From Desulfobacteraceae bacterium (GTDB taxonomy: Bacteria > Desulfobacterota > Desulfobacteria > Desulfobacterales > Desulfobacteraceae), in the NCBI GenBank assembly GCA_016744295.1, contig JADGEQ010000009.1, positions 62,001 through 126,000 of the forward strand: 64,000 nt of DNA, given 5' to 3'. Both the position numbers and the translations under genes were made by a program. The notes under the pieces are model-generated. The model was not told where the DNA came from and made no database searches. It saw nothing but the letters and a program-made list of their open reading frames with translations. Shown here piece by piece: positions 44,041 to 53,586 of this stretch (position 1 is the stretch's first letter; each line of letters opens with the position of its first letter).

Positions 44041-44094
44041 TTAAAAAAGGACTGTAGTAACGATCAATTTTCGATTATCAGTATAGTCCTTTTT
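44041..44094 (-). terminator. Rho-independent terminator of the ferredoxin-type gene, overlapping its end
   Basis: On the minus strand AAAAAGGACT (44085-44094) pairs with AGTCCTTTTTT (44043-44053) over a long loop that contains a secondary ATCGAAAATTGAT stem. A U run follows the descending arm. The gene's final codons and stop lie in the stem-loop. Confidence 0.65.
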
Positions 44095-45142
44095 CCCTGG
44101 CGATATTCATATAGGTGTCAACGATGGTCTGGGGCGGTTCCCATCGTTCAGTCTCAACCTTGTTTGTGAGGGCAATTGCCTCAAATTCGCAAACAGTCAC
44201 GCATAGTCCGCACCCGATACAACGATCGGTATTTACCGTTGCCAGAATGTTCTCTTCATCCATTTCAACAGCATCCATGGGGCAGATATCCTCACAGGCC
44301 TGGCAACCGGTGCACAGGTTTTGATCCACCGCGGCCTGGTAATTGGAATTTACAATTTTGGCAGGGGCATCGGTTTTTTTGATGTTGCTCAGGATTTGGC
44401 AGCAGCAGTCGCAACAAAGGCATATATTAATGGGTTTTACTGAATTCGAGGGTTGTGGTACCAACCCCTGTTTAACCCCTTTTCTTACAATCTCAATGGC
44501 CTCGTCCTGACTAATGGTCCGTCCGATGCCTCGGTTTTCATAAATATAGGCACCGCCTCCGAATATCAGGCAGGCCTCCTCCATTTTTCCGCACCCCTTG
44601 TCCACCATGGTGTGTTCTTTTCTGCAAATACAGGGGGCAACCAAAATTTTGGACTGGGTTTTGATCAGCTCTTCAAGGTGTTCGTGGTCCATTATATTGA
44701 GTTCGGTGGTCACGGATTTAGTTACCGGTACCACACGTAACTGCTGGGTTTTGGTTTTTTCCAGGGTTTTCATCAAATCGGGAACATACTCGTTAAAATC
44801 TTTGATGAGCTCCGGGGTCAGTCGATTAACTTGGTATTCCCAGATTCCCACCACAAACTGGGCGAACATGAAGGTGTCTTGTCCGCCTCTGTTCACATGA
44901 ATGAGCAACCCTTTTCGCCCCATTTCGATGAGCATGGACAGAATTTGTTCCGGATCTTTATTGGCCCGCTGGGCTATGGCCTCAACAGGTTCGGGCATCA
45001 TAACCAAAGACAAGGCCACTTCTGCCTCTTCGGGTGTGAATAATTGTTTTAAGATTCTCAGTTCAACCCCGGATTCGGTTTCAGGGTATCCGCCCGGTGT
45101 GTTATCAAGGTGAACAGCTAGTTTTTTGTACACATCTTCCAT
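44078..45142 (-). CDS. 4Fe-4S ferredoxin-type protein
   Basis: 354 residues. The N-terminal 100 residues look like a winged-helix-type domain (LRILKQLFTPEEAEVALSLV, MPEPVEAIAQRANKDPEQIL). The middle has Cys-rich motifs (APCICRKEHTMVDKGCGKME, CLIFG, ICLCCDCCCQIL). The end carries two ferredoxin clusters, CTGCQACEDICPMDAVEM and CIGCGLCVTVCEFEAIAL. Homologues are common in sulfate reducers and other anaerobes; the substrate is unknown. The stop overlaps a terminator hairpin. It is the last gene of the minus-strand group with mtaB, mnmA and the NIL-ferredoxin, 57 bases after mtaB, and could deliver electrons to those Fe-S enzymes. Confidence 0.82.
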   Translation of the reverse strand: MEDVYKKLAVHLDNTPGGYPETESGVELRILKQLFTPEEAEVALSLVMMPEPVEAIAQRANKDPEQILSMLIEMGRKGLLIHVNRGGQDTFMFAQFVVGIWEYQVNRLTPELIKDFNEYVPDLMKTLEKTKTQQLRVVPVTKSVTTELNIMDHEHLEELIKTQSKILVAPCICRKEHTMVDKGCGKMEEACLIFGGGAYIYENRGIGRTISQDEAIEIVRKGVKQGLVPQPSNSVKPINICLCCDCCCQILSNIKKTDAPAKIVNSNYQAAVDQNLCTGCQACEDICPMDAVEMDEENILATVNTDRCIGCGLCVTVCEFEAIALTNKVETERWEPPQTIVDTYMNIAREKGLY

Positions 45143-45199
45143 GGCTGTAAGTCTCCGACATCGTTGGTTTTAGTCAATCAGGTTAATAGATCAGTCTAA

Positions 45200-46522
45200 T
45201 CAAGTCTGTTTACCAATAAGGTTCATGTCACTATCACACTGTTCATAAAGAAGATCAACTAATTTTCCCTTGAGAGAATCATTTTTCTTTAACATAACGG
45301 TTAAATAATTGGAGGTGATTGTCTTTAGAAACCCGGATTGTCGGTCTTCTGTGTTTTGGACAAGGGATTGAAGCCTCCTGCCACGGTTGGCAAGTATAAA
45401 TGCGGACCGTTTCTCTCGGTCCAGTTTTCTCATCCTGGCACATCTTTCCTTGATCACTTCGGATGCTACCTTATCCTGAAAATGATATGCAGGAGTGCCT
45501 TTTCTGGCAGAAAAGGGAAATACATGGAGATATGAGATGGGCAGTTTTTTAATGAGACGGAAGGTGTTCTCAAATTGTGCCTCTGTTTCCGATGGAAACC
45601 CGATTATGGTATCCACACCAATACCGGCAAAGGGGAGTTTCTCATGGATTCTAAGGACCGTCTCTTCAAAAAAAGAGGATGAATAAGGCCGCTTCATCTT
45701 TTTTAAGATGTCATCATCTCCGGATTGTAAGGGGATATGAAAATGATCGCATAGAATATGACCATCTCCGGCCAGATCAATCAAACCATCCGATATTTCA
45801 GTGGGTTCAATGGAAGAGATGCGAATCCTGTCCACAGATTTTAGTCGGTCCATTCGTTCTACAAGATTCACCAATGAGGTTCCAGGATTCAGGTCAAGTC
45901 CGTACATTCCGGTGTGGATGCCGGTGAGGATCACTTCCCTGAATCCAGATTGAGCGAGTCCGTCAAGATGTTTGAAAACCTCTTGTTCCGGCATGCTCAC
46001 AGAGGATCCTCGAGCATAGGGCACAATACAATAGGTGCAAAAGGAATTACACCCATCCTGGATCTTCAGGTATGCCCGGGTCATATTTCCCTTTACCGGC
46101 TTATCAAATGAAAGGAATAGATTGTTTTTGCTGTGGTCCGGTTGCTGGAACACAAATGGACTCTGGTCTGTTGTCTGGCTGTTCATTAGAGCGGTGATCT
46201 GATCGGCGATCTGGGTTTTTTCTTTGTGGCAGACAATATGGTCAACCTTTTCTATTTTTTTGATAAGATCCAGATCTGTCTGTGCATGGCAGCCAGTGAC
46301 AATGATCTTGGCTTCAGGGTTCTTCCGGATGATTTTTCGGATGGCTTGTCTGGACTGCATACCTGCCTTTGAGGTCACAGCGCAGGTGTTGATGATACAC
46401 AGATCAACCGGTAAATTTTTTTGCTCCCGGATAAGTCCCTTTGCTTCAAGACAGGATGCAATACCGTCGGACTCGTATTGGTTGACCTTGCATCCCAGGG
46501 TTTCAACATAAAATTTTTTCAT
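45200..46522 (-). CDS. mtaB: tRNA (N6-L-threonylcarbamoyladenosine(37)-C2)-methylthiotransferase MtaB
   Basis: 440 residues. The N-terminal UPF0004 domain starts KKFYVETLGCKVNQYESDGI with cluster Cys residues also in CIINTCAVT and VTGCHAQ. The radical SAM motif is IQDGCNSFCTYCIVPYARGS (CxxxCxxC). LGCKVNQYESD and PYARGSS fit MtaB more than MiaB. It adds a methylthio group to t6A37 of tRNAs reading ANN codons. ATG overlaps the mnmA stop (ATGA). It sits in a cluster with another tRNA thiolation enzyme. The C-terminal TRAM-like part is weak. Confidence 0.92.
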   Translation of the reverse strand: MKKFYVETLGCKVNQYESDGIASCLEAKGLIREQKNLPVDLCIINTCAVTSKAGMQSRQAIRKIIRKNPEAKIIVTGCHAQTDLDLIKKIEKVDHIVCHKEKTQIADQITALMNSQTTDQSPFVFQQPDHSKNNLFLSFDKPVKGNMTRAYLKIQDGCNSFCTYCIVPYARGSSVSMPEQEVFKHLDGLAQSGFREVILTGIHTGMYGLDLNPGTSLVNLVERMDRLKSVDRIRISSIEPTEISDGLIDLAGDGHILCDHFHIPLQSGDDDILKKMKRPYSSSFFEETVLRIHEKLPFAGIGVDTIIGFPSETEAQFENTFRLIKKLPISYLHVFPFSARKGTPAYHFQDKVASEVIKERCARMRKLDREKRSAFILANRGRRLQSLVQNTEDRQSGFLKTITSNYLTVMLKKNDSLKGKLVDLLYEQCDSDMNLIGKQT

Positions 46523-47574
46523 TGAATAATACCTGCACCCAATACCCGGTTATCTTCATAAAAAACAGCTGCCTGTCCCGGAGTAATGGCAAATTGGGGC
46601 GCATCAAATATCACCTGGCCCGAACTTCCGCTGCGTATAAGTTGTGAGACTGCGCCCTTATGGGCGTATCGAATTTTTGTTATCATTTTTGTTTTCATTG
46701 TTGAGATCTCTTGGGTTTCTGGATAATTCCAGACAATGTTTTTAACCAGCATTTTTTTTTGCGCCAGGTCATTTTTAAAACAAACCACCAAGGTGTTGGT
46801 GGAAAGGTCAATGTGCCGGACATAGTAGGGTTCCGATGCCGGGCAGTTAAGTCCACGCCTCTGGCCAATGGTATAGGCGTGAAGGCCCTTGTGACGGCCG
46901 ACAATTTTGCCGTTGATATCCTTGATATTGCCTGGTTTCGGGGAGAAGCCTTTTTTTTCAATAATAAATTGCGAAAAACTTTTATCCTGGATAAAGCAGA
47001 TATCTTGACTTTCGGAAGGGGTTGTGGGGGTGAGATTGTTTTCCTTGGCCAGCACCTTTACCTGGGCTTTGCTGTACCCTCCCAAAGGAAGGATGATATG
47101 GTCCAACTGATCACAGGTAAGCATGGAAAGAAAATAGGACTGGTCCTTTAGAGGGTCTGCACCCTTTTCAAGCCAGCTGTTTGAAATTTGATTGTCGGGA
47201 AAAGACAGAGAATTGACAATGGTGGCATAATGTCCTGTGGCAATTGCATCTGCTCCCAGTTCCCGGGCCTTTTCCAGCAGGATGCCAAACTTGATCTGCT
47301 GGTTGCAGATCAGGCAGGGGTTTGGGGTTTTACCGCCAAGGTAGGTTGACATAAAATAATCAACAACCTGTTCCTCAAAAACAGCAGACAGGTCTATTGT
47401 ATGGATGGGAAACCCCAACTGGCTTTCCAAAGCCTTTACATTGGTGGTTTTTTTTTCATACCCCGTGGTAAAGTGGATACCAAATACCTTGTCATACGCT
47501 TTTTTCATGAGGAAGCCTGTAACAAGCGAATCCACACCGCCGCTCAGGGCAATCGCCACAACAGGGGATCTCAT
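46519..47574 (-). CDS. mnmA: tRNA-specific 2-thiouridylase MnmA
   Basis: 351 residues from ATG 47574. The PP-loop is IALSGGVDSLVTGFLMKKAY. Catalytic Cys residues are in KTPNPCLICNQQIKFG and PSESQDICFIQDKSFSQF. The later GRHKGLHAYTIGQRRGLNCP and ITPGQAAVFYEDNRVLGAG belong to the C-terminal domains. It thiolates U34 of Glu, Gln and Lys tRNAs. The CPxxCN-type Cys pattern is close to that of MnmA proteins reported to carry a [4Fe-4S] cluster. It starts at the stop of the NIL-ferredoxin gene (1-base overlap), suggesting functional coupling. Confidence 0.93.
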   Translation of the reverse strand: MRSPVVAIALSGGVDSLVTGFLMKKAYDKVFGIHFTTGYEKKTTNVKALESQLGFPIHTIDLSAVFEEQVVDYFMSTYLGGKTPNPCLICNQQIKFGILLEKARELGADAIATGHYATIVNSLSFPDNQISNSWLEKGADPLKDQSYFLSMLTCDQLDHIILPLGGYSKAQVKVLAKENNLTPTTPSESQDICFIQDKSFSQFIIEKKGFSPKPGNIKDINGKIVGRHKGLHAYTIGQRRGLNCPASEPYYVRHIDLSTNTLVVCFKNDLAQKKMLVKNIVWNYPETQEISTMKTKMITKIRYAHKGAVSQLIRSGSSGQVIFDAPQFAITPGQAAVFYEDNRVLGAGIIQ

Positions 47575-48005
47575 CAGACAACTTCTTCGGTGGCTTTGCT
47601 GAAAAGGCCCATGGCCCGGGTCGGACAGGTTAGGATACAAAGTTCACAAACGCTGCACTTTTCCTTGTTAAACAGAACCTCCATTTCAGGACGTTTGATA
47701 TACAGGGCCTCTGTGGGGCAAACAGCTGTGCAGGCACCGCAGTGGGTACATATCTCTTCATCCTTGAAAATCTGGTGTTCGGGATTTGAAATCTTAACAC
47801 CCTGATCTTTTAAAAAATTGACTCCCTTATTAAATCCGGACCGGTTGGCAGAGGAGATTTCCAAAACCATGAATCCCTCTTTTTTGTTGGAAATCCTGGC
47901 GCTCAGAATATTAAACATCAAATCAAATTTTTTTATCAATTGACAGACCAGTGCTTTCTGGGCAACCTCTGGTGGAAAATGTAATATAACTATTTTGGAA
48001 TACAA
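47574..48005 (-). CDS. NIL-domain 4Fe-4S ferredoxin
   Basis: 143 residues from TTG 48005 (MYSKIVILHFPPEVAQKALV). Perfect GGAGG eight bases upstream marks this start over any longer frame. The NIL domain is residues 1-75 (LHFPPEVAQKALVCQLIKKF, ISNKKEGFMVLEIS). Two [4Fe-4S] motifs follow: CTHCGACTAVCPTEAL and CSVCELCILTCPTRAM. NIL-ferredoxins help homocysteine or sulfur transfer in methanogens and sulfate reducers. Here it is directly upstream of mnmA with overlapping stop and start, so it may provide electrons or sulfur for tRNA thiolation; this is inference. Confidence 0.88.
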   Translation of the reverse strand: MYSKIVILHFPPEVAQKALVCQLIKKFDLMFNILSARISNKKEGFMVLEISSANRSGFNKGVNFLKDQGVKISNPEHQIFKDEEICTHCGACTAVCPTEALYIKRPEMEVLFNKEKCSVCELCILTCPTRAMGLFSKATEEVV

Positions 48006-48156
48006 TGAACTTCCTCCGTTCTTAACTTGCCTTAAATTAAAATCCCTTTGACAAAAGCTTAACATTAAGTATTATAATTACCAGGTCAAGCTTATTTCAC
48101 CTCCTCTTTATATATTAAAGTTAGTGGATAAACAATCTTGTTTTAAAGGCCAGGCC

Positions 48157-50319
48157 ATGAATCCTTTTGCTTTTGAATTGTCCGGTTATACCCTCAAAAC
48201 CTTTTCAGGTTTTTCAAAGGCCTGTATCAAAATTGAAGGCCAAAAAAATATTCCCCGTGGCGCCATTATCTTTTGTGCCAATCATTTTACAAGGATAGAG
48301 ACCCTTTTTTTACCCTATCATATCCATGCCATCACCAAAAAACAGATTTGGTCCCTGGCTGCCAAAGAACTATTTGATCTTCCGATACTTGAGGGCCTTT
48401 TAAACAGGTTGGGTGCTGTTTCCACAAGTGATCCCCAACGGGATCAACTGATTTTGCAAACCCTGTTATCCGGCCATGTGCAATGGATTATTTTTCCGGA
48501 AGGGATGATGGTCAAAAATAAAAAATTGATCAAAAATAATAGATTTTCCCTGACAGATGACCAGGGAGTCTTTCCTCCCCATACCGGGGCTGCAGCCCTT
48601 GCATTGCGGTGCGAATTTTACCGGGAACGATTGCGCAGACTTTCAAAAACAGGCAAACCCGAGTTTGAGCGTTTATCAGCCAGTCTGAAGATAACAGACA
48701 TGGACCAGGTATTGACACAAAACACTCATATCGTTCCGGTGAACATCACCTATTATCCGGGCAATGCCCGGGCTAATATTCTTGGATCCATCGCAAAAAC
48801 AATACTGAAGGATCCTTCCAAAAGAGTCATTGATGAGTTGATGACAGAAGGGGGTATGCTTTTTTCCGGGGTGGACATTACCATACGGTTTGGGGATCCC
48901 ATTGAAATTAAACCCTATCTGAATGATCCCTATATTGAGAGTATGCTTAACGTTGGCCGGCGGGTTCGCTTTGATGGCGATATATATTCCAATAAAATTT
49001 CAAAGCAAATTTCAAATGAAATCATGGAGCGGTATATGTCTGCCGTCTACGAGATGACCACCTTGAATTATGACCATGTCATGGCGGGCATCCTCAAGCA
49101 TTTCCCTTATAAAAAAGAGGGGATTGATATCTATGAATTTATCTGTAAGGTCTACTATGCCATTACCTGTCTGGTGCTGAATCGGATCTGCTGTGTGTCT
49201 GATATCTTCAAGAAAAATCAGGTTCACCTGCTGATTAATGATCGTCATGATCGGATTAGCAGATTTTTATCCCTTGCCCAAAAAACCCAGATGATTGAAA
49301 TTAAGGGAGATCGTTTTTTTAAGGACCAGGCCCGATTCTTTATTCGTTCCAACTTCCATACAATCCGCACGGAAAACCCTATCTTGGTGATGGCCAATGA
49401 GGTGGAACCGGTTGCCGCAGCGGAAGTCTGTCTAAAAAAAATAGCGCAGAAATCTAGAAAACAAATTCAAAAACTGGTCAAAAATCGCTTAATAGAAAAA
49501 ATGAATGTGGATTTTAGCAAAGCATATAATACCTATTATATTGAGGGTGAATCAAAGAAAAAACGGATAGGAAGATCCCTGTTTTTGAAGCATGAGGATG
49601 AAATAGCAGGGGTTTTGCTGATCCACGGGTATATGGCGGCTCCGGAAGAGATGAAAACCTTTGCCCATTATCTCCATGAAAGGGGGTTTACTGTTTTTGT
49701 TCCCCGCCTTGCCGGCCATGGTACGGCACCGGAAGACCTTGCCAAAACCATCCACGAAGAGTGGATGGAATCGGTGGAGGAGGGGTATGTCGCTCTCAGG
49801 CATTCTTGTGATAAACTTATTATCGGAGGGTTTTCAACCGGAGCAGGCCTTGCCCTTGAACTTGCCTGCCGGGTGGATGATTATGAAGCTATTTTTGCTG
49901 TGGCCCCGCCCATGCAGCTCAATGACATGGGATCTTATTTTGTGCCGGCCATTGATGCCTGGAATTCCATGATTAAAAAGATTCACTTGTCTGCCATTGC
50001 CAAGGAATTTCTTGAAAATAATCCGGAAAATGCCCATATCAACTATATCCGAAATCCCATTGCAGGTATTCACCAGCTTGAAATGCTTATGGAGCAATTG
50101 GCTCCCAGGCTAAAGATGATTGAAAAACCGGTTCTGGTTGTTCAGTCGCGAAGAGACCCTGTGGTCAGTCCCAAAGGAACCCATAAATTGTTTGAGAAAT
50201 TGGGATCCATGGTCAAGGAATATTATCTGTTTGATTATGACCGACATGGTATTTTGACTGGCAAGGGGGTGGAAAGGGTTTTTCAGTCCATTGAGAATTT
50301 TATCAGACTATGGGTATGA
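48157..50319 (+). CDS. Acyltransferase (PlsC-like) / alpha-beta hydrolase fusion protein
   Basis: 720 residues from ATG 48157 with AAAGG 7 bases upstream; GTG 48124 is a longer alternative. The N-terminal PlsC-like domain (about residues 30-260) has CANHFTRIETLFLPY, where the HX4D motif is HX4E, and WIIFPEGMMVKNKK as the third motif. Residues 270-470 are helical and not recognised. The C-terminal alpha/beta hydrolase starts GVLLIHGYMAAPEEMKTFAH, with the nucleophile in IIGGFSTGAGLALELA (GFSTG), Asp in SRRDPVVSP and His in YDRHGILTGKG, so the triad looks complete. It combines an acyl-transfer and an esterase/monoacylglycerol-lipase-type activity, likely at the membrane. Substrate unknown. Confidence 0.8.
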   Translation: MNPFAFELSGYTLKTFSGFSKACIKIEGQKNIPRGAIIFCANHFTRIETLFLPYHIHAITKKQIWSLAAKELFDLPILEGLLNRLGAVSTSDPQRDQLILQTLLSGHVQWIIFPEGMMVKNKKLIKNNRFSLTDDQGVFPPHTGAAALALRCEFYRERLRRLSKTGKPEFERLSASLKITDMDQVLTQNTHIVPVNITYYPGNARANILGSIAKTILKDPSKRVIDELMTEGGMLFSGVDITIRFGDPIEIKPYLNDPYIESMLNVGRRVRFDGDIYSNKISKQISNEIMERYMSAVYEMTTLNYDHVMAGILKHFPYKKEGIDIYEFICKVYYAITCLVLNRICCVSDIFKKNQVHLLINDRHDRISRFLSLAQKTQMIEIKGDRFFKDQARFFIRSNFHTIRTENPILVMANEVEPVAAAEVCLKKIAQKSRKQIQKLVKNRLIEKMNVDFSKAYNTYYIEGESKKKRIGRSLFLKHEDEIAGVLLIHGYMAAPEEMKTFAHYLHERGFTVFVPRLAGHGTAPEDLAKTIHEEWMESVEEGYVALRHSCDKLIIGGFSTGAGLALELACRVDDYEAIFAVAPPMQLNDMGSYFVPAIDAWNSMIKKIHLSAIAKEFLENNPENAHINYIRNPIAGIHQLEMLMEQLAPRLKMIEKPVLVVQSRRDPVVSPKGTHKLFEKLGSMVKEYYLFDYDRHGILTGKGVERVFQSIENFIRLWV

Positions 50320-50370
50320 TTTCAGGGGTCTGATAAAATTAATATTTTATAGTAGGGGAAGGTGGATCGA

Positions 50371-50411
50371 AAAATTAATGCCCCGGATCTTGGCGAAAGA
50401 TCCGGGGCATT
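50371..50411 (-). terminator. Strong rho-independent terminator of the RAD55-like gene
   Basis: A perfect 15-base stem, AATGCCCCGGATCTT (50377-50391) with AAGATCCGGGGCATT (50397-50411), and a 5-base loop. On the minus strand it is followed by AATTTTT. It lies 33 bases after the RAD55-like stop and also faces the convergent fusion gene. Confidence 0.85.
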
Positions 50412-50443
50412 GACTTACAATTATTCAGCCGACAGCATTTTGC

Positions 50444-51136
50444 CTATTGAACAAGCATCATGGTGGCGGGCTCAAGGGTATATTTCTGGTCGGTTCTGTC
50501 ACCGTCTTTTAAAATCACGGCTTCAATCTTATCCTCAACCGGCCGTAGAAAAATGGCTTTTTCAAACAGCTCTTTTACAGATTCCAGCTGAACCGGAAAC
50601 CCATCCTGGCTCAAGGCTTCTTCCCTGTGACTCTTCATGGAAAACCAGACAAAGACACCAAAATCAGCATTCAGGGCTTTTAAATCTTCCAGCATGGAGG
50701 ATACATCATTATCAAAGTTCAAACCATCAATTACAATGATAGAGGGCAGGGCAAGGCCTGATTTTTTAAAACTTTTCAAATAATCTCTGATCTTATCTGT
50801 ATTAAAGGTGGACTCAGTATAGCTGATACCCACTTTGTTAGGACAGATGTCTTCCCACAGGCGGACAGCCTTCTGGGGATCCACATATCCGATATTATCA
50901 ACCAGATTGGTATAGGCTTCATCATATCTCAGGTTGATCTTATCCATGGAGTCGTCAAGGCTCACATGGAGTATTTTTTGATCTGCCAGCAATTGTGTCA
51001 ACGCAATCTGGACAAGGAAGCTTGTTTTTCCAACGCCTGCCCGGGAAAGAACCGCACCAAATTGGCCTTTTGTGATATTTTCAATGCCAATGGCTTGTTC
51101 AACCGGGCTTTTGAGAATGAGATCTTTTTTAAGCAT
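50444..51136 (-). CDS. RecA/RAD55-like ATPase
   Basis: 230 residues. Walker A is VLSRAGVGKTSFLVQIALTQ, Walker B is LPSIIVIDGLNFDND, and the fold is KaiC/RAD55-like (KILHVSLDDSMDKINLRYDE). There is no DNA-binding or second repeat. Function is unknown; similar small ATPases often accompany regulatory systems. SD AGAGGA lies five bases before the ATG. It begins 24 bases after the fusA stop and both are on the minus strand, so they are probably one transcript ending at the terminator at 50371-50411. Confidence 0.75.
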   Translation of the reverse strand: MLKKDLILKSPVEQAIGIENITKGQFGAVLSRAGVGKTSFLVQIALTQLLADQKILHVSLDDSMDKINLRYDEAYTNLVDNIGYVDPQKAVRLWEDICPNKVGISYTESTFNTDKIRDYLKSFKKSGLALPSIIVIDGLNFDNDVSSMLEDLKALNADFGVFVWFSMKSHREEALSQDGFPVQLESVKELFEKAIFLRPVEDKIEAVILKDGDRTDQKYTLEPATMMLVQ

Positions 51137-51160
51137 AATTCCTCTCTTTAAATAAGTATC

Positions 51161-53248
51161 TTATTTATTTTTTGCAGCTTTTTCATCTGCTTTCTTTTTG
51201 GCAATGTCTTCAGACACGGACTGGGGGACCTGTTTGTAGGAAGAAAATTCCATGGAAAACTGTGCCTTCCCCTGGGTGCCGGACCTGAGTATGGTTGAAA
51301 AGCCGAACATCTCAGACAGAGGAACCTGGGATTCTACAACAGACATAACCCCTTCCTCCTGGGAGCCCTGGATGATTCCCCGTCTCTGATTGATAAGTCC
51401 CATGCAGGCACCTTGGAATTCATTGGGTGTCTCAATGACAACCTTCATGATAGGTTCCATGATAACAGATTTTGCCTTGGCATAAGCTTCAAGAAATCCA
51501 CCCCTGGCAGCAGCCTGGAAGGCCATTTCAGAGGAGTCAACCGCATGAAAACCACCATCTTCCAATGTGATCTTGATACCGGTAACCGGGAATTCAAGAT
51601 TGGGACCCTTTGCCATGCAGGCGGTAAATCCTTTTTCACAAGAAGAGATGTATTGGGTGGGAATCCTGCCACCGGTGACCTTATTGACAAATTCAAACTC
51701 TTCTTCGGTGGGTTCCATGAACCCCATGACCTTACCAAATTGTCCGGAACCACCGGTCTGTTTTTTATGGGTGTAACTGAAGGGGGCTTTTCTGGTAATG
51801 GTCTCTCTGTAGGCTACCCTTGGTTTTCCGGTGTCTACTTCTGCCTGGTATTCCCGTTTCATTCTTTCCACATAAACTTCCAGGTGAAGCTCGCCCATGC
51901 CCTGGATGATAGTATCTCCGGTTTCATGGTCCACATAGGTTTTGAATGTGGGGTCTTCCTTGGTGAACCGGTTCAAGGCTTTGGACATATTGATCTGGGC
52001 TTTATTGTCCTTGGGAACAATGGAAAGGGAGATAACCGGTTCCATGATATGCATGGCAATCAGAGAATAATTGACCGATGGATCTACAAAGGTGTCCCCC
52101 GAAGCACAATCAACGCCAAACATGGCGCCAATATGGCCGGCTGGAATGGCATCCACCTCTTCCATCTGGGATGAGTGCATGCGGATAAGGCGGCCGGCCT
52201 TTATCTTTCTGCCGTCCCTTGAGTTGATGAGGGTATCTCCCTTGTTGATACAACCCTGGTAAACGCGTATATAGGTGAGCTGACCATATTGACCGTCTTC
52301 AAGCTTGAAGGCAAGGGCCACGGTTGGTTTATCAAAAACGCTTTCCAGAGCGACACTTTCTTCGTTATTGTCCAGGTCAATGGCAACATTTTCAATGTCC
52401 AGAGGAGAGGGAAGGTAGTTGAGGACCGCATTGAGCAAAGGCTGGACTGCTTTGTTTTTATAAGCTGATCCCAGAAACACCGGGGTCATTTTTCTTGAAA
52501 TTGTACCGGTTCTGACAGCTCCCATGATCATCTCTGTGGTGATCTCGGCTTCTTCTAAAAGGGCATCGGTCAGTTCTTCGGAGAATAAAGATACCTCATC
52601 GAGCATCTCTTCTCTTGCTGCCTTGGCCTCTTCAAGCAGATCTGCCGGGATCTCTTGTTCAACCATATTTTCCCCATTGTCGCCTTCAAAATAATAGGCT
52701 TTCATGGTAACCAGGTCGACAATGCCCTCGTGCTTATCTTCAAGCCCTATGGGCAGCTGCATCATCACAGAGTTGTGCCCCAGTTTATCTCTTAACTGAG
52801 CGCTGACCTTGAGGGGATTGGCACCGGACCGGTCGCATTTGTTGACAAAAGCAATACAGGGAACTTCATAGCGTTTCATTTGCTGGTCCACGGTGATGGA
52901 CTGGGACTGGACGCCGGATACAGAGCAAAGGACAAGAACAACACCATCTAATACCCGCAAAGACCGTTCAACTTCAACTGTAAAATCCACATGGCCGGGT
53001 GTGTCAATAATGTTGATGGCATGGTTGTCCCATTCGCAATGGGTGGCGGCAGATGCAATGGTTATTCCTCTTTCTCTTTCCAGTTCCATTGAATCCATTA
53101 CAGCGCCAACACCGTCTTTACCCCTGACCTCATTGATTTGGTGAATTTTGTCTGTATAAAACAAAATTCTTTCAGTAAGCGTGGTTTTGCCGGAATCAAT
53201 ATGGGCACTGATTCCAATGTTTCTGACCCTTTCTAGTTCTCTGATCAT
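51161..53248 (-). CDS. fusA: Translation elongation factor G (mitochondrial EFG1-like / spdEFG1 type)
   Basis: 695 residues. The G1 motif is [21 protein letters not shown]3 is [19 protein letters not shown] with the catalytic His, and G4 is [11 protein letters not shown]. The segments [32 protein letters not shown] and [20 protein letters not shown] are the pattern of mitochondrial EFG1 and bacterial spdEFG1, not the E. coli type. Domains II-V run to the end ([20 protein letters not shown] in domain IV). It translocates tRNA and mRNA on the ribosome. Not within an rpsL-rpsG-fusA-tuf operon. Confidence 0.95.
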   Translation of the reverse strand: MIRELERVRNIGISAHIDSGKTTLTERILFYTDKIHQINEVRGKDGVGAVMDSMELERERGITIASAATHCEWDNHAINIIDTPGHVDFTVEVERSLRVLDGVVLVLCSVSGVQSQSITVDQQMKRYEVPCIAFVNKCDRSGANPLKVSAQLRDKLGHNSVMMQLPIGLEDKHEGIVDLVTMKAYYFEGDNGENMVEQEIPADLLEEAKAAREEMLDEVSLFSEELTDALLEEAEITTEMIMGAVRTGTISRKMTPVFLGSAYKNKAVQPLLNAVLNYLPSPLDIENVAIDLDNNEESVALESVFDKPTVALAFKLEDGQYGQLTYIRVYQGCINKGDTLINSRDGRKIKAGRLIRMHSSQMEEVDAIPAGHIGAMFGVDCASGDTFVDPSVNYSLIAMHIMEPVISLSIVPKDNKAQINMSKALNRFTKEDPTFKTYVDHETGDTIIQGMGELHLEVYVERMKREYQAEVDTGKPRVAYRETITRKAPFSYTHKKQTGGSGQFGKVMGFMEPTEEEFEFVNKVTGGRIPTQYISSCEKGFTACMAKGPNLEFPVTGIKITLEDGGFHAVDSSEMAFQAAARGGFLEAYAKAKSVIMEPIMKVVIETPNEFQGACMGLINQRRGIIQGSQEEGVMSVVESQVPLSEMFGFSTILRSGTQGKAQFSMEFSSYKQVPQSVSEDIAKKKADEKAAKNK

Positions 53249-53586
53249 TTTTAAGTCATCCTTATGAATAAAAATAAATTCCCATGAACAATATTAAGCA
53301 GCGTAAATATTGCCAAAGGCATTGCTATATTTTAATTATACTAAATTCTCAAATATTGGTGCGATTTTGTTAAATTGAATCCAGGTTAAAATTAATGTAT
53401 GAAAAGCGGATATGTATACTTTTTTTCCTGGTTTGTCAAGTGCTTAATGGTCCTTTGAACATAGCTATTGCAGGCAAACCACAGTGATTTTTTAATCTTT
53501 TTTATTGTATTTACCCATCCCATTCATTAAAATATCATTCCCTATAGATTGGTATTAAATATGATATTAAATATTGGAGCGTCGGT
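53249..53586. other. Divergent intergenic region between fusA and the TPR-SPOR gene
   Basis: 338 bases, AT-rich. The minus-strand promoter at 53413-53439 probably drives fusA, giving a leader of about 160 bases. No ORF with a good start, no terminator or riboswitch was seen. The TPR gene's GGAG ribosome binding site is at 53576-53579. Confidence 0.55.
53413..53439 (-). promoter_or_regulatory. Candidate sigma-70 promoter of fusA
   Basis: On the minus strand a perfect TTGACA (53434-53439), 15-base spacer and TATACA (53413-53418). Spacing is short by two bases. It is about 165 bases before the fusA ATG. Confidence 0.4.
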
